Source: Nocardioides sp. NBC_00368
Lineage (GTDB): Bacteria > Actinomycetota > Actinomycetes > Propionibacteriales > Nocardioidaceae
Assembly: GCF_036090055.1 (NCBI RefSeq)
Contig: NZ_CP107970.1
Coordinates: forward strand, 684,501-748,500
Reading direction: 5' to 3'
Length of the DNA: 64,000 nt
Shown: in pieces, positions 41,209 through 50,361 of the stretch
How positions within the stretch are numbered: position 1 is the stretch's first letter
Layout of the letters: every line of letters begins with the position of its first letter
Notes under the pieces: generated by a model
The model's database searches: none
What the model was told of the DNA's origin: nothing
Seen by the model: only the letters and a program-made list of their open reading frames with translations
Made by a program: the position numbers and the translations under genes

Positions 41209-43101
41209 GTGTCACAAATGGGTCCAGGCTTCGGTACGACCGGCGGGGCGATGGGCGGCGGCGGGATCATGCGCAACCTGCGCGCCGACCGGACCGTGCT
41301 CCAACGTGGGTTGCCGAAGGGCACCGTCAAGCGCGTCGTCTCCTACGCCGGGCCGCATCGGACCCTGATCGGCACGTTCCTGCTGTTCACCGTCTTCGAC
41401 GCCGCGCTCGTGGTGGTCACCCCGCTGCTGACCCAGCGCCTCATCGACGACGGCGTGCTCGCCAAGAACCTCTCGCTGGTGATCTGGCTGGCCGCGGCGA
41501 TGGCGATCGTGGCCGTGGTCGACATGGCCTTCGGGGTGGTCTCGGGCTGGCTCTCGACGCGGATCGGTGAAGGCCTCATCTTCGACCTGCGCACCCAGGT
41601 CTTCGGCCATGTCCAGCGCCAGTCGCTGGCCTTCTTCACCCGCGCCCAGACCGGTGCGCTGGTGAGCCGCCTCAACACCGACGTGCTCGGCGCGCAGCGG
41701 GCGTTCACCTCGACGCTGTCCAACAGCGTCTCCAACCTCATCTCCGTCTTCGTGGTCGGCGCGGCGATGCTGGTGCTCTCCTGGCAGGTGACGCTGATGT
41801 GCGTCGCGCTGTTCCCCATCCTGTTCCTGACCTCGCGCTGGGTCGGCCGCCGGCTGGCCGGCCTGACCCGCGAGCAGATGGACGGCAACGCGGCGCTGGC
41901 GACCACGATGACCGAGCGGTTCAACGTCGGCGGCGCCCTGCTGCTCAAGCTCTTCGGCCGGCGTGAGGAGGAGGACGCCGCGTTCGCGCAGCGCGCCGAC
42001 GTCGTCCGCCGCCTGGGCATCCGGATCGCGCTGCTGACGCGTCTGTTCGGGGCGACCATGCAGATGGTGCCGGCGCTGGCGACCGCACTGGTCTACGGTT
42101 TCGGCGGCTGGATGGTCATCCGCGGCGACGTCACGCTCGGCACCCTGACCGCGCTCGGTCTGCTGCTGGTGAGGCTGCTGGGGCCGCTGCAGGCGCTCTC
42201 CAACGTACGCATCGACGTGATGACCGCGCTGGTCAGCTTCGACCGCGTCTTCGAGGTCCTCGACCTGCCTTCGCTGATCAAGGAGAAGCCGGACGCGGTC
42301 GAGGTGCCCGCCGACGCGGCGTCCGTGCGGTTCCGCCATGTCGCCTTCACCTACCCCCGCTCCGACGAGGTCTCGCTGGCCTCCCTGGAGACGATCGCGC
42401 GGCCGGAGAGCCGCGAGGTGCGCGAGGTGCTGACCGACATCGACTTCGTGGCCGAACCGGGGGAGATGGTCGCCCTGGTCGGCCCCTCCGGCGCCGGGAA
42501 GTCGACGATCACCCACCTGATCGCGCGGCTCTACGACGTACGCGCCGGGTCGGTCGAGGTCGGTGGTCTCGACGTGCGTGACGTGACCCTCGAGTCGCTC
42601 GAGGCCGCGGTCGGCTATGTCACCCAGGACGCCCACATGTTCCACGACACCGTGCGCGGCAACCTGCTCTACGCGCGCCCGGGCGCCACCGACGAGGAGA
42701 TCTGGGCGGCCCTCGAGGCGGCCCAGGTCGCCGGCGTCATCAAGGGACTTCCCGACGGCCTCGACACCGTCGTCGGTGACCGCGGCTACCGTCTCTCCGG
42801 CGGTGAGCGTCAGCGCCTCGCCATCGCCCGGCTGCTGCTGAAGGCGCCGCACATCGTGGTGCTCGACGAGGCCACCGCCCACCTCGACTCCGAGTCCGAA
42901 GCCGCGGTGCAGACCGCCCTGGACGCCGCGCTGGCGGGACGTACCTCGATCGTCATCGCCCACCGGCTCTCCACCATCCGCGCCGCCGACCGCATCCTCG
43001 TCATCGAGTCCGGTCGCGTCGTGGAGTCCGGCACCCACGAGTCGCTGCTCGCTGACGGCGGGCTCTACGCGGAGCTCTACGAGACGCAGTTCCGGCGCTA
43101 G
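41209..43101 (+). CDS. ABC exporter with fused membrane and ATPase domains
   Basis: 630 residues from GTG 41209 (ATG 41218 possible). N-terminal Gly/Met-rich stretch, then a six-helix exporter membrane domain (about 50-340; LIGTFLLFTVFDAALVVVTP, TQVFGHVQRQSLAFFTRAQT) and one ATPase: Walker A GPSGAGKST, Q-loop YVTQDAH, signature LSGGERQRLAI, Walker B IVVLDEATAHLDSES, H-loop AHRLST. A half-transporter that would dimerise, lipid or drug export type. Divergent from the conservon, about 216 bp apart. Substrate unknown. Confidence 0.9.
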   Translation: MSQMGPGFGTTGGAMGGGGIMRNLRADRTVLQRGLPKGTVKRVVSYAGPHRTLIGTFLLFTVFDAALVVVTPLLTQRLIDDGVLAKNLSLVIWLAAAMAIVAVVDMAFGVVSGWLSTRIGEGLIFDLRTQVFGHVQRQSLAFFTRAQTGALVSRLNTDVLGAQRAFTSTLSNSVSNLISVFVVGAAMLVLSWQVTLMCVALFPILFLTSRWVGRRLAGLTREQMDGNAALATTMTERFNVGGALLLKLFGRREEEDAAFAQRADVVRRLGIRIALLTRLFGATMQMVPALATALVYGFGGWMVIRGDVTLGTLTALGLLLVRLLGPLQALSNVRIDVMTALVSFDRVFEVLDLPSLIKEKPDAVEVPADAASVRFRHVAFTYPRSDEVSLASLETIARPESREVREVLTDIDFVAEPGEMVALVGPSGAGKSTITHLIARLYDVRAGSVEVGGLDVRDVTLESLEAAVGYVTQDAHMFHDTVRGNLLYARPGATDEEIWAALEAAQVAGVIKGLPDGLDTVVGDRGYRLSGGERQRLAIARLLLKAPHIVVLDEATAHLDSESEAAVQTALDAALAGRTSIVIAHRLSTIRAADRILVIESGRVVESGTHESLLADGGLYAELYETQFRR

Positions 43102-43109
43102 GGCCCGGG

Positions 43110-43997
43110 TCAGCCCTTCCCGCTGCGCTCCTTCTCGTACGCAGCCTGGTAGGCCGCCTTCACGGCCTGCTTCTGGGCGAGCTTGGCGGCCTTCTTGCGG
43201 GCGCGCTCGTCGGTCTTCTCGTCATCGGCCGGTTCGTCATCGTCCGGTGCGGTCTCGTCCCGGCTCTGCGTACGCCGCTCGTCGTACATCAGGTAGAAGA
43301 ACCCGGCGATCGCGAGGATGCCGAAGAACCACCACTGGAGTCCGTAGAAGAAGTGGGGGCCGTTGTCGAGCTCGGGGAGGTCGGCCTGGCGCAGCTGCGT
43401 GGCGGGCTCGGGGGACTCGGTGTCGAGGTGGAGCCAGCCGGTCAGCAGCGGCTCGTCGACAACCTTGGCGACCTGGGTGGACGAGAGCGCCCGGGTGGCG
43501 TGGTAGCCGTCGACCTGGGCGACGTCGGTGGAGTCGCCGGTGCCGTCGGCGCGCACCCAGCCGGTGATCGTGACCTCGCCCGTCGGAGGCGCCGGGAGAT
43601 CGTCGAACTCGTCCTGCGACTCGGTCTGCAGCCAGCCACGGTCGACGAGCACCGCGGTGCCGTCGGCGAGCACCAGCGGGACGACGATGTCGATCCCCTT
43701 GGCCTCGTCGGGGGTGCGGTAGCGCCAGATGATCGTGTCGTCGACCGCGTACGTCCCGGTGGCGGTCACCCGCCGCCACTCGTCCTTCTCGGAGACCTTC
43801 GCGCCCTCGGCCAGCACCTCGGAGACGGGGGCAGGGGCGGCCTGCTCGTTGGTGCGGACGATCTGGTTGCTGGCCTTGCGGTCCTCGAGACGGTCGAACT
43901 GCCACTGGCCCAGCCACCACGTCCCGTAGGCCAGGATCAGCACGAACACCGTGAAACCGGCCCAGCGACGGCTGAGCAGGAAACGGAACGAACTCAC
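43110..43997 (-). CDS. SURF1-family cytochrome oxidase assembly protein
   Basis: 295 residues. SURF1 topology: one membrane helix near the start (about 13-33, AGFTVFVLILAYGTWWLGQW), an external domain (WRRVTATGTYAVDDTIIWRY, AVLVDRGWLQTESQ, GEVTITGWVRADG) and a second helix near 220-240 (GLQWWFFGILAIAGFFYLMY), then a Lys/Arg-rich tail. SURF1 helps assemble heme-a3 in aa3-type oxidase. Converges on the exporter with an 8-bp gap. Confidence 0.85.
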   Translation of the reverse strand: MSSFRFLLSRRWAGFTVFVLILAYGTWWLGQWQFDRLEDRKASNQIVRTNEQAAPAPVSEVLAEGAKVSEKDEWRRVTATGTYAVDDTIIWRYRTPDEAKGIDIVVPLVLADGTAVLVDRGWLQTESQDEFDDLPAPPTGEVTITGWVRADGTGDSTDVAQVDGYHATRALSSTQVAKVVDEPLLTGWLHLDTESPEPATQLRQADLPELDNGPHFFYGLQWWFFGILAIAGFFYLMYDERRTQSRDETAPDDDEPADDEKTDERARKKAAKLAQKQAVKAAYQAAYEKERSGKG

Positions 43998-44063
43998 GCC
44001 ACGAGACTAACTGGCATACGGTCCTCGCTCACGATCCGGGTCGCGGCTGCCTAGACTGGTGTG

Positions 44064-45083
44064 ATGACGACCTCCCCGACAGATCAGGCCCAGCAGAAGC
44101 TGGTCGACCGGTTCGGCCGGGTCGCGACCGACCTGCGCGTCTCGCTGACCGATCGCTGCAACCTGCGCTGCACCTACTGCATGCCGCCGGAGGGGCTCGA
44201 CTGGCTGCCCGGCGACGAGGTGCTCACCGACGACGAGGTCGTGCGGCTGATCGGTGTCGCCACCGGAAGGCTCGGGGTCCAGGAGGTGCGGTTCACCGGC
44301 GGGGAGCCGCTGGTGCGGCGCGGGCTGGTCTCGATCGTCGCGCGCACCCGCGAGGTCGCTCCCGACGCGGAGCTCTCGATCACCACGAACGCGCTCGGTC
44401 TGGCCCGGATGGCCGGCTCGCTCGCGGAGGCAGGTCTCGACCGGGTCAACGTGTCTCTCGACTCGATCAGGCCCGAGACGTTCGCCGAGATCACCCGGCG
44501 GGACCGTCTGCACGATGTCGTGGCCGGTCTCGAGGCCGCGGCCGACGCCGGTCTGGGGCCGATCAAGATCAACGCGGTGCTGCTGCGCGGCGTCAACGAC
44601 GACCAGGCGGCCGAGCTCCTCGGCTGGTCGGTCGAGCGAGGCTACGAGCTGCGGTTCATCGAGCAGATGCCTCTCGACGCCCAGCACGGGTGGTCGCGCG
44701 ACACCATGGTGACCGCCGACGACACCCTCGCCGCGCTGTCGGCGGCGTTCGACCTCACCCCGGCCGAGGAGCCGCGCGGGAGCGCCCCGGCCGAGCTCTT
44801 CTACGTCGACGGCGGCCCGGCCAAGGTCGGCATCATCGCCTCGGTCACCCGCCCCTTCTGCGGCGACTGCGACCGGGTACGTCTCACCGCCGACGGGCAG
44901 GTGCGCGACTGCCTGTTCGCGCGCTCCGAGTCCGACCTGCGTACGCCGCTGCGTGCCGGCGCCTCCGACGACGACCTCGCCGCCCGCTGGGTCACCGCGA
45001 TGGCAGGCAAGCGCGCGGGTCACGGCATCGACGACCTCGGCTTCCTGCAGCCCGACCGCCCGATGTCAGCGATCGGCGGCTAG
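44064..45083 (+). CDS. moaA: Molybdenum cofactor biosynthesis radical SAM enzyme MoaA
   Basis: About 339 residues (start ATG 44064 or GTG 44061). Radical-SAM cluster DRCNLRCTYC near the start (C-x3-C-x2-C), SAM site VQEVRFTGGEPLVRRG and a second 4Fe-4S cluster near the C-terminus (RPFCGDCDRVRLTADGQ, then VRDCLF), ending in GG. MoaA converts GTP to 3',8-cyclo-GTP in molybdopterin synthesis. The stop overlaps the first base of the palindromic array at 45083. Confidence 0.95.
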   Translation: MTTSPTDQAQQKLVDRFGRVATDLRVSLTDRCNLRCTYCMPPEGLDWLPGDEVLTDDEVVRLIGVATGRLGVQEVRFTGGEPLVRRGLVSIVARTREVAPDAELSITTNALGLARMAGSLAEAGLDRVNVSLDSIRPETFAEITRRDRLHDVVAGLEAAADAGLGPIKINAVLLRGVNDDQAAELLGWSVERGYELRFIEQMPLDAQHGWSRDTMVTADDTLAALSAAFDLTPAEEPRGSAPAELFYVDGGPAKVGIIASVTRPFCGDCDRVRLTADGQVRDCLFARSESDLRTPLRAGASDDDLAARWVTAMAGKRAGHGIDDLGFLQPDRPMSAIGG

Positions 45084-45186
45084 CCGAGACCGTCGAAGCG
45101 GCGGCCGAATCTGTAGTTGTGGGCGACGAAAGTCGACTTTCGTCGCCCACAACTGCAGATTCGCTCGCCAGAACTCACTTCTCGGC
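45083..45186. repeat. Palindromic 21-bp repeat array, bidirectional terminator position
   Basis: Two direct 21-base units (45083-45124), a perfect 20-base palindrome GACGAAAGTCGACTTTCGTC (45125-45144) and two inverted units (45145-45186). The middle 58 bases (45106-45163) form 29-bp arms with one mismatch. It spans the moaA stop and the last codons of the converging nucleoside hydrolase, so it must act as, or replace, their terminator. Confidence 0.9.
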
Positions 45187-46128
45187 GACGGGGTTTCCGA
45201 CGCGGTCGAGGGCGTCCAGGACGAGCTCCCAGTAGCCGTCGACGTCGAGGGTGATCCCGACCTGGACGTTGGGCGGCTCGTCGAGGCGGCCGTGGAGGTC
45301 GACGACGGTGGCCCCGCGGGTCCAGCGGCCGGCGGTCTCGGCGGCGACGAACGACTTGTGCCAGGTGATCAGGCCGGGGTCGATGAGCGCGGCGATGGTG
45401 CACGGGTCGTGCACCGGGGGAGCGGCGAAGTCGAAGACGTCGGAGTAGGTGCCGCCGAAGAAGCCCATGAGGTCGGCGCACGCCCGGCCCACCGGGTGGT
45501 CCATGGCTCGCATCCGAGCGACCACGTCGGGGGTGGCCAGCGCCTGGTGGGACAGGTTGAGCCCGACCATCCGGATCGGGAGCCCGCTGGTCAGCACGAG
45601 GTCGAGCGCCTCGGGGTCGGCGTAGGCGTTGAACTCGGCGGCGGGGGTGGTGTTGCCGCGGTCGGTGGAGCCGCCCATGAACACGATCTCGGCGATCTGG
45701 GGACCGACCTCGGGGTGGTCGCGCAGCAGTACCGCGACGTTGGTGATCGGTCCGGTGGCCACGACGGTGACCGGCGCCGGGGCGGCCAGCAGCGACGTAC
45801 GCAGGAACTCGACGGCGCCGAGAGAGACCGGCGGCGCGAGCGGCTCCGGGAGATCGGGCCCGTCGATCCCGGTGGCGCCGTGGATGAAGTCGCCGATGTG
45901 GACCTCGCCAGCCAGGGGAGCAGCGGCGCCGGTGGCGACGGGGACATCGGGACGCTCGGCCAGAGCCAGGATCCGCTGGGCGTTGTAGGTGGCCTTCTCG
46001 ACCGGGCAGTTGCCGAAGGTGGTGGTGATGCCGAGCAGGTCGATGCGAGGGTCGCCCAGCGCCAGCAGGATCGCGATCGCGTCGTCGTGGCCGGGGTCGC
46101 AGTCGAGGAGGACGGGGATCGGGTTCAT
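45175..46128 (-). CDS. Inosine-uridine-preferring nucleoside hydrolase
   Basis: 317 residues. IU-nucleoside hydrolase: N-terminal calcium site LLDCDPGHDDAIAILLALGD, TTTFGNCPVEKATYNAQRIL, EIVFMGGSTDRGNTTPAAEF and FNAYADPEALDLVL, then VHDPCTIAALIDP. It cleaves ribonucleosides to base and ribose for salvage. The last few codons lie inside the palindromic repeat array. Confidence 0.9.
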   Translation of the reverse strand: MNPIPVLLDCDPGHDDAIAILLALGDPRIDLLGITTTFGNCPVEKATYNAQRILALAERPDVPVATGAAAPLAGEVHIGDFIHGATGIDGPDLPEPLAPPVSLGAVEFLRTSLLAAPAPVTVVATGPITNVAVLLRDHPEVGPQIAEIVFMGGSTDRGNTTPAAEFNAYADPEALDLVLTSGLPIRMVGLNLSHQALATPDVVARMRAMDHPVGRACADLMGFFGGTYSDVFDFAAPPVHDPCTIAALIDPGLITWHKSFVAAETAGRWTRGATVVDLHGRLDEPPNVQVGITLDVDGYWELVLDALDRVGNPVAEK

Positions 46129-46152
46129 CGCACAGCCTCTCTGTCAGAACAG

Positions 46153-46347
46153 CTAATGAGCGACGACGTCCTTGAGGAACCCGCGTGCGCCCAGGAAGTC
46201 GCTCAACGACTCCTTGTGTGCGTCGCACGCGAGCCAGATCTTACGCCGCTCGGGCGTGTGGATCTTGGGATTGTTCCACTGCAGCTCCCACGATCCGGAG
46301 TCCTGGCAGCCCTTGGCCGAGCACAGGTCGGAGTCGAGCGCGCCCAT
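46153..46347 (-). CDS. Small conserved protein with two cysteine pairs
   Basis: 64 residues. LCSAKGCQDSGSWELQWNNP and IWLACDAHKESLSDFLGARG give a CxxxxC and a CxxH, suggesting a small zinc-binding fold common in actinobacteria. The start shares one base with the stop of the DUF3099 gene (TGATG), so the two are coupled. Function unknown. Confidence 0.75.
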   Translation of the reverse strand: MGALDSDLCSAKGCQDSGSWELQWNNPKIHTPERRKIWLACDAHKESLSDFLGARGFLKDVVAH

Positions 46348-46670
46348 CAGTCCTCGCCCTTCTCACGCAGCTGCTGCTCGCGGCCGCTGGTGAGCTGGCG
46401 CGGGCCGTAGGGCGAGTCCATCAGGTTCATCTCGTCGGTCTTGGTGTTGGTCGCGTTGGCCATCACGACCGCGATGTAGGGCAGGATCAGCGCGGCCGCG
46501 ATCAGGATCGGCCACAGCCAGGCGATGCCGGCCAGGCCGGCGATCACGGCGCCGATGAAGCAGAGCGAGCGGATCGACATCGAGATGGCGTAGCGCTTCT
46601 GCCGGATCGCGATGTCCTCGGCGCGGCTGCGCCCCGCCGTCGTGATCCTGATCGGTTGCGCCTTGGACAT
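46347..46670 (-). CDS. DUF3099 membrane protein
   Basis: 107 residues. Two membrane helices (about 33-50 SLCFIGAVIAGLAGIAWLWP and 52-70 LIAAALILPYIAVVMAN), a basic N-terminus (RITTAGRSRAEDIAIRQKRY) and a charged tail. This is the DUF3099 layout. Function unknown; divergent from the fabG gene about 140 bp away. Confidence 0.8.
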   Translation of the reverse strand: MSKAQPIRITTAGRSRAEDIAIRQKRYAISMSIRSLCFIGAVIAGLAGIAWLWPILIAAALILPYIAVVMANATNTKTDEMNLMDSPYGPRQLTSGREQQLREKGED

Positions 46671-46810
46671 ACCGCCAGTCTAGGCCGTGGCCGATGAGCG
46701 TCGGTCAATGGTGTGGTCCTTACAGGGGCGCTCCGAACGACCTTGGAGGGTTCTCACAAGCAAAGCCAAGGCATTGGTCGTACGCCGAAGTAATCGCTAC
46801 CGTCGCGCCT

Positions 46811-47551
46811 GTGACTGACAGTGAAAACCCCACAACTCAGAGTCCATCGCGGGCACCGCGCTCGGTGCTCGTCACCGGTGGCAGCCGCGGCATCGGCCGG
46901 GCGATCGCGGAGGCCTTCGTGGCCAACGGCGACAACGTGGCCGTGACCTCCCGCAAGGGCGGGGCTCCGGAGGGGGCTCTGGACCTGGTGTGCGACATCA
47001 CCGATCCGGCCGCCGTCGAGGAGGCGTACGCCGCCGCCGAGGCCGCCCACGGCCCCGTCGAGGTCCTGGTCGCCAACGCCGGGATCACGAAGGACACCCT
47101 CGTCCTGCGGATGTCGGAGGACGACTTCACCTCGGTGATCGACACCAACCTGACCGCGTCCTTCCGGCTCGCCAAGCGCGCCTCCAAGGGCATGCTGCGG
47201 CTGCGCCGCGGGCGGATCATCTTCATCTCCTCGGTCGTCGGGCTGTTGGGCAACCCCGGCCAGGTCAACTACGCGGCGTCGAAGGCGGGGCTGGTCGGCA
47301 TGGCCCGATCGCTCGCGCGCGAGCTGGGCTCACGGGGGATCACCGCCAACGTGGTCGCGCCGGGCTTCGTGGAGACCGAGATGACTGCGGTCCTCACCGA
47401 CGAGCAGCAGAAGGCGATCACGGACCGGGTGCCGCTGGGACGCTACGCGTCGCCGGACGAGGTGGCCTCGGCCGTGACGTGGTTGGCAGATGCGGGTTAT
47501 GTGACCGGGGCCGTGATCCCGGTCGACGGCGGACTTGGAATGGGGCACTGA
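46811..47551 (+). CDS. fabG: 3-oxoacyl-ACP reductase FabG
   Basis: 246 residues from GTG 46811. SDR enzyme: cofactor motif VLVTGGSRGIGRAIAEAF, NAGITKDTLVLRM, catalytic YAASKAG, VVAPGFVETEM and closing YVTGAVIPVDGGLGMG. Reduces 3-oxoacyl-ACP in FAS II. The inhA gene starts two bases after its stop, the mycobacterial fabG1-inhA arrangement. Confidence 0.92.
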   Translation: MTDSENPTTQSPSRAPRSVLVTGGSRGIGRAIAEAFVANGDNVAVTSRKGGAPEGALDLVCDITDPAAVEEAYAAAEAAHGPVEVLVANAGITKDTLVLRMSEDDFTSVIDTNLTASFRLAKRASKGMLRLRRGRIIFISSVVGLLGNPGQVNYAASKAGLVGMARSLARELGSRGITANVVAPGFVETEMTAVLTDEQQKAITDRVPLGRYASPDEVASAVTWLADAGYVTGAVIPVDGGLGMGH

Positions 47552-47553
47552 TC

Positions 47554-48327
47554 ATGGGTTTGTTGGACGGCAAGACTGTTCTCGTCGCGGGAGTCACGAT
47601 GGACTCCTCGATCGGCTTCGCGGTGGCCAAGGTGGCCCAGGAGCAGGGCGCCCGTGTCCTGATCTCCAACTTCGGCCGCGCGCTGTCGATCACCAAGCGG
47701 ATCGCGAAGCGGCTCCCCGAGGAGCCGCCGGTCCTCGACCTCGACGTCACCAACCAGGAGCACCTCGACGGCCTCGCCGACGCGCTCCGAGCCGAGGGAG
47801 TCGAGCGGCTCGACGGGGTCGTGCACTCGATCGCGTACGGCAACCCCGAGACGCTCCTCGGCGGCAAGTTCCTCGACGGCCCGTGGGACGACGTCTCCCA
47901 GGCGGTCCAGGTCAGCGCGTACTCGCTCAAGTCGCTCGCCATGGCTTGCCGGCCGCTGATGTCGTCCGGCTCGTCGATCGTGGGGCTGACCTTCGACGCG
48001 ACGATCGCCTGGCCGGCGTACGACTGGATGGGTGTCGCCAAGGCCGCCCTCGAGTCGACCTCGCGCTACCTCGCCCGTGACCTCGGTCCGGACGGGATCC
48101 GCTGCAACCTGGTCTCCGCGGGGCCGCTCAAGACGCTCGCCGCGAAGGCGATCCCGGGCTTCGAGGAGCTCGACGAGGGCTGGGGCACCCGGGCGCCGCT
48201 CGGCTGGGACAACACCGACCAGGGCCCCACCGCGAAGGCCGTCTGCGCGCTGATCTCGGACTTCTTCCCGGCGACCACCGGTGAGATCGTCCACGTCGAC
48301 GGGGGCTATCACTCGCTGGGGGCGTGA
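47554..48327 (+). CDS. inhA: Enoyl-ACP reductase, InhA/FabI type
   Basis: About 257 residues from ATG 47554. FabI/InhA features: VLVAGVTMDSSIGFAVAKVA (NAD loop with the SSI rather than GxxxG typical of FabI), VHSIAYGN, GLTFDATIAWPAYDWMGVAK with the catalytic Tyr-x6-Lys, and FPATTGEIVHVDGGYHSLGA. Completes the FAS II cycle; target of isoniazid in mycobacteria. In one transcript with fabG. Confidence 0.93.
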   Translation: MGLLDGKTVLVAGVTMDSSIGFAVAKVAQEQGARVLISNFGRALSITKRIAKRLPEEPPVLDLDVTNQEHLDGLADALRAEGVERLDGVVHSIAYGNPETLLGGKFLDGPWDDVSQAVQVSAYSLKSLAMACRPLMSSGSSIVGLTFDATIAWPAYDWMGVAKAALESTSRYLARDLGPDGIRCNLVSAGPLKTLAAKAIPGFEELDEGWGTRAPLGWDNTDQGPTAKAVCALISDFFPATTGEIVHVDGGYHSLGA

Positions 48328-48344
48328 GGTCATAGGGTTGCCGC

Positions 48345-48851
48345 ATGCGGACCCTTGTCATCATGCGGCACGCCAAGGCCGAGTCGTCGGCACCCACCGA
48401 CTACGAGCGCCAGCTGACCGAGCGCGGCCATGCCGACGCGGTCGTGGCGGGCGAGTGGCTGGCCGAGCAGGGCGTTGACCCGGACTACGTCCTGGTCTCG
48501 GCAGCCGACCGCACCACCCAGACCTGGGAGGACGTCGCGGTGGGGGCGTCGTGGGACCTGACGCTGGCGGAGTACGACCAGGGTCTGTACGCCGCCGGCA
48601 CCTCCACCGCCCTCGACCTGATCCGTGAGGTCGACGACGGTCACTCAACGGTCGTGGTGATCGGGCACAACCCCACCATGTTCTCGCTGGTGCAGCTCCT
48701 CGACGACGGCGAGGGCGACGACGAGGCCGGCAACGAGCTCGCTCTCGGCTTCCCCACCGCCGCCGTCGCCGTACTCACCTACGACGGTGACTGGTCCGAG
48801 CTCGACGAGGCCGAGGCCTCCGTCACCGCCTTCCACGTCGCCCGCGCCTGA
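48345..48851 (+). CDS. sixA: SixA-type phosphohistidine phosphatase
   Basis: 168 residues. Histidine phosphatase fold: opening TLVIMRHAKAE with the phospho-accepting His, DRTTQTWEDVA, and second catalytic His in VVVIGHNPTMFSLVQLL. Length fits SixA (phosphohistidine phosphatase of histidine kinases). Starts 17 bases after inhA, so probably same transcript. Followed by a palindromic array. Confidence 0.85.
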   Translation: MRTLVIMRHAKAESSAPTDYERQLTERGHADAVVAGEWLAEQGVDPDYVLVSAADRTTQTWEDVAVGASWDLTLAEYDQGLYAAGTSTALDLIREVDDGHSTVVVIGHNPTMFSLVQLLDDGEGDDEAGNELALGFPTAAVAVLTYDGDWSELDEAEASVTAFHVARA

Positions 48852-48857
48852 CCTCCC

Positions 48858-49065
48858 GCCGAATCCTCAGTTCTGGTGCGCCGAGACCGTCGAAGTGGCG
48901 CGCCGAGACTGCAGCTGTGGTGGGTGAGACCGCAGTTGTGGCGTACCGAGATCTCGATTGCCACAACTACCGATCCGTCCGCCACAACTGCAGACTCGGC
49001 GCGCCAGATCTGAGGATTCACCCGCCGCTTCTACCGATTCGGTACGCCACTTCTGCCGACTCGGC
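48858..49065. repeat. Largest palindromic 21-bp repeat array
   Basis: About four direct units (48858-48943, each a variant of GCCGAGACTGCAGCTGTGG) and five inverted units (48960-49064, such as GCCACAACTGCAGACTCGG) flank a core with CGAGATCTCG (48947-48956). The unit GCCGAGACCGTCGAAG occurs verbatim in the 45083 array. It fills the gap between the convergent sixA and serB genes. Confidence 0.88.
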
Positions 49066-49082
49066 TGAAGCGAGCCCCTTGC

Positions 49083-50327
49083 TCAGAGGAGGGGAGGGGC
49101 GGGGGTGACGATGCCGGCCTCGGCGTCGGCGGCCTCGATCTCCTCACGGGAGATCCCGAGGAGATACATGATCGTGTCGAGGTAGGGGACGTTGATCGCG
49201 GTCCCGGCCGCCGAGCGGACCGCGGGCTTGGCGTTGTAGGCGATCCCGAGCCCGGCGGCGGCGAGCATGTCGAGGTCGTTGGCGCCGTCGCCGATGGCCA
49301 CCGTGGCCGCCTCGGGGATGCCGATCTCGGCGGCGAACTCGCGCAGCGCCCGGGCCTTGCCGGCACGGTCGACGACCTCCCCGACCACCTCACCGGTGAG
49401 AACCCCGTCGACGATCTCGAGCTCGTTGGCGCGGGCGTAGTGGATGCCGAGGTCGGCGGCCAGCCGGTCGGTGATCTGCGAGAACCCGCCGGAGACGATG
49501 GCGAAGCGGTAGCCGAGGCGGCGCAGGGTGCGGACCATCGTCCGCGCCCCGGGGTTGAGCTGCAGCCCGGCGTAGACCTCGTCCAGCGCGGTTGCCGGGA
49601 CGCCCTTGAGATATTTCACCCGGCCACGGAGCGAGTCCTCGAAGTCGAGCTCGCCGCGCATCGCCGCCTCGGTGACCGAGGCGACCTCCTTCTCGTAGCC
49701 AGCGTGGGCGGCGATCATCTCGATCACCTCGCCGTCGATCAGCGTCGAGTCGACGTCCATGACGATCAGCCGCATGCCGCGGCGGACCAGGTTGGCGGGC
49801 TGCACGGCGATGTCGACGCCCTGGGCGGCGGCCTCGGCCGAGAGGGTCACCCGCAGCTCGTCGGGAGAGGCCCCGCTCACGTGCAGGTCGAAGGCGGTGA
49901 CCGGGTAGCGGGCGAGCCGGATGATCCGGTCGATGTTGCCGCCGGCCGAGGCGATGGTGCGCGTCACGGACGCGAGCGCGGCGGCCTTCAGGGGCAGGCC
50001 CAGGACCGTGACCCGGGCTCGGTCGGCGGGCTCGCGCGGCGTGTCGCCGACGCCCTCCTCGATCTCGACGGTCATGTCGAGGGCGTGGGCGGTCTCCTCG
50101 ATCGCGTGCTTGAGCGCGTCGGTGCTCGCCGCGTCGGCCGGCGCCGTCACCAGCAGCCCGAGCACGAGCCGCGCACGCAGCACGATCTGCTCCAGGTCGA
50201 CCACGTCGACCCCCGCCAGCGCTAGCGTCGCCAAGGTGGCCGAGGTCAGCCCGGGACGGTCATTTCCGGCGAGGGTGATCAGCAGGGTGTCGGGACGGCG
50301 CTCGAGCGCGTCGAATTCCTCGGTCAT
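49083..50327 (-). CDS. serB: Phosphoserine phosphatase SerB with N-terminal ACT domains
   Basis: 414 residues. Two ACT-like domains (about 10-85 ITLAGNDRPGLTSATLATLA and 105-175 RVTVLGLPLKAAALASVTRT) precede a HAD phosphatase: VMDVDSTLIDGEVIEMIAAH (D191, D193), VSGGFSQITDRLAADLGI and AIGDGANDLDMLAAAGLGIA. Last step of serine biosynthesis; ACT domains sense serine. Length and order are normal for actinobacterial SerB. Confidence 0.93.
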   Translation of the reverse strand: MTEEFDALERRPDTLLITLAGNDRPGLTSATLATLALAGVDVVDLEQIVLRARLVLGLLVTAPADAASTDALKHAIEETAHALDMTVEIEEGVGDTPREPADRARVTVLGLPLKAAALASVTRTIASAGGNIDRIIRLARYPVTAFDLHVSGASPDELRVTLSAEAAAQGVDIAVQPANLVRRGMRLIVMDVDSTLIDGEVIEMIAAHAGYEKEVASVTEAAMRGELDFEDSLRGRVKYLKGVPATALDEVYAGLQLNPGARTMVRTLRRLGYRFAIVSGGFSQITDRLAADLGIHYARANELEIVDGVLTGEVVGEVVDRAGKARALREFAAEIGIPEAATVAIGDGANDLDMLAAAGLGIAYNAKPAVRSAAGTAINVPYLDTIMYLLGISREEIEAADAEAGIVTPAPPLL

Positions 50328-50361
50328 CGCTGCACAGGATAGTGGAGCCGGCGCCCACGTC

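Noticed and set aside
40619..49065. CRISPR interpretation of the 21-bp repeats
   Set aside because: Units abut directly with no unique spacers, switch orientation at a core, and no cas genes are present.
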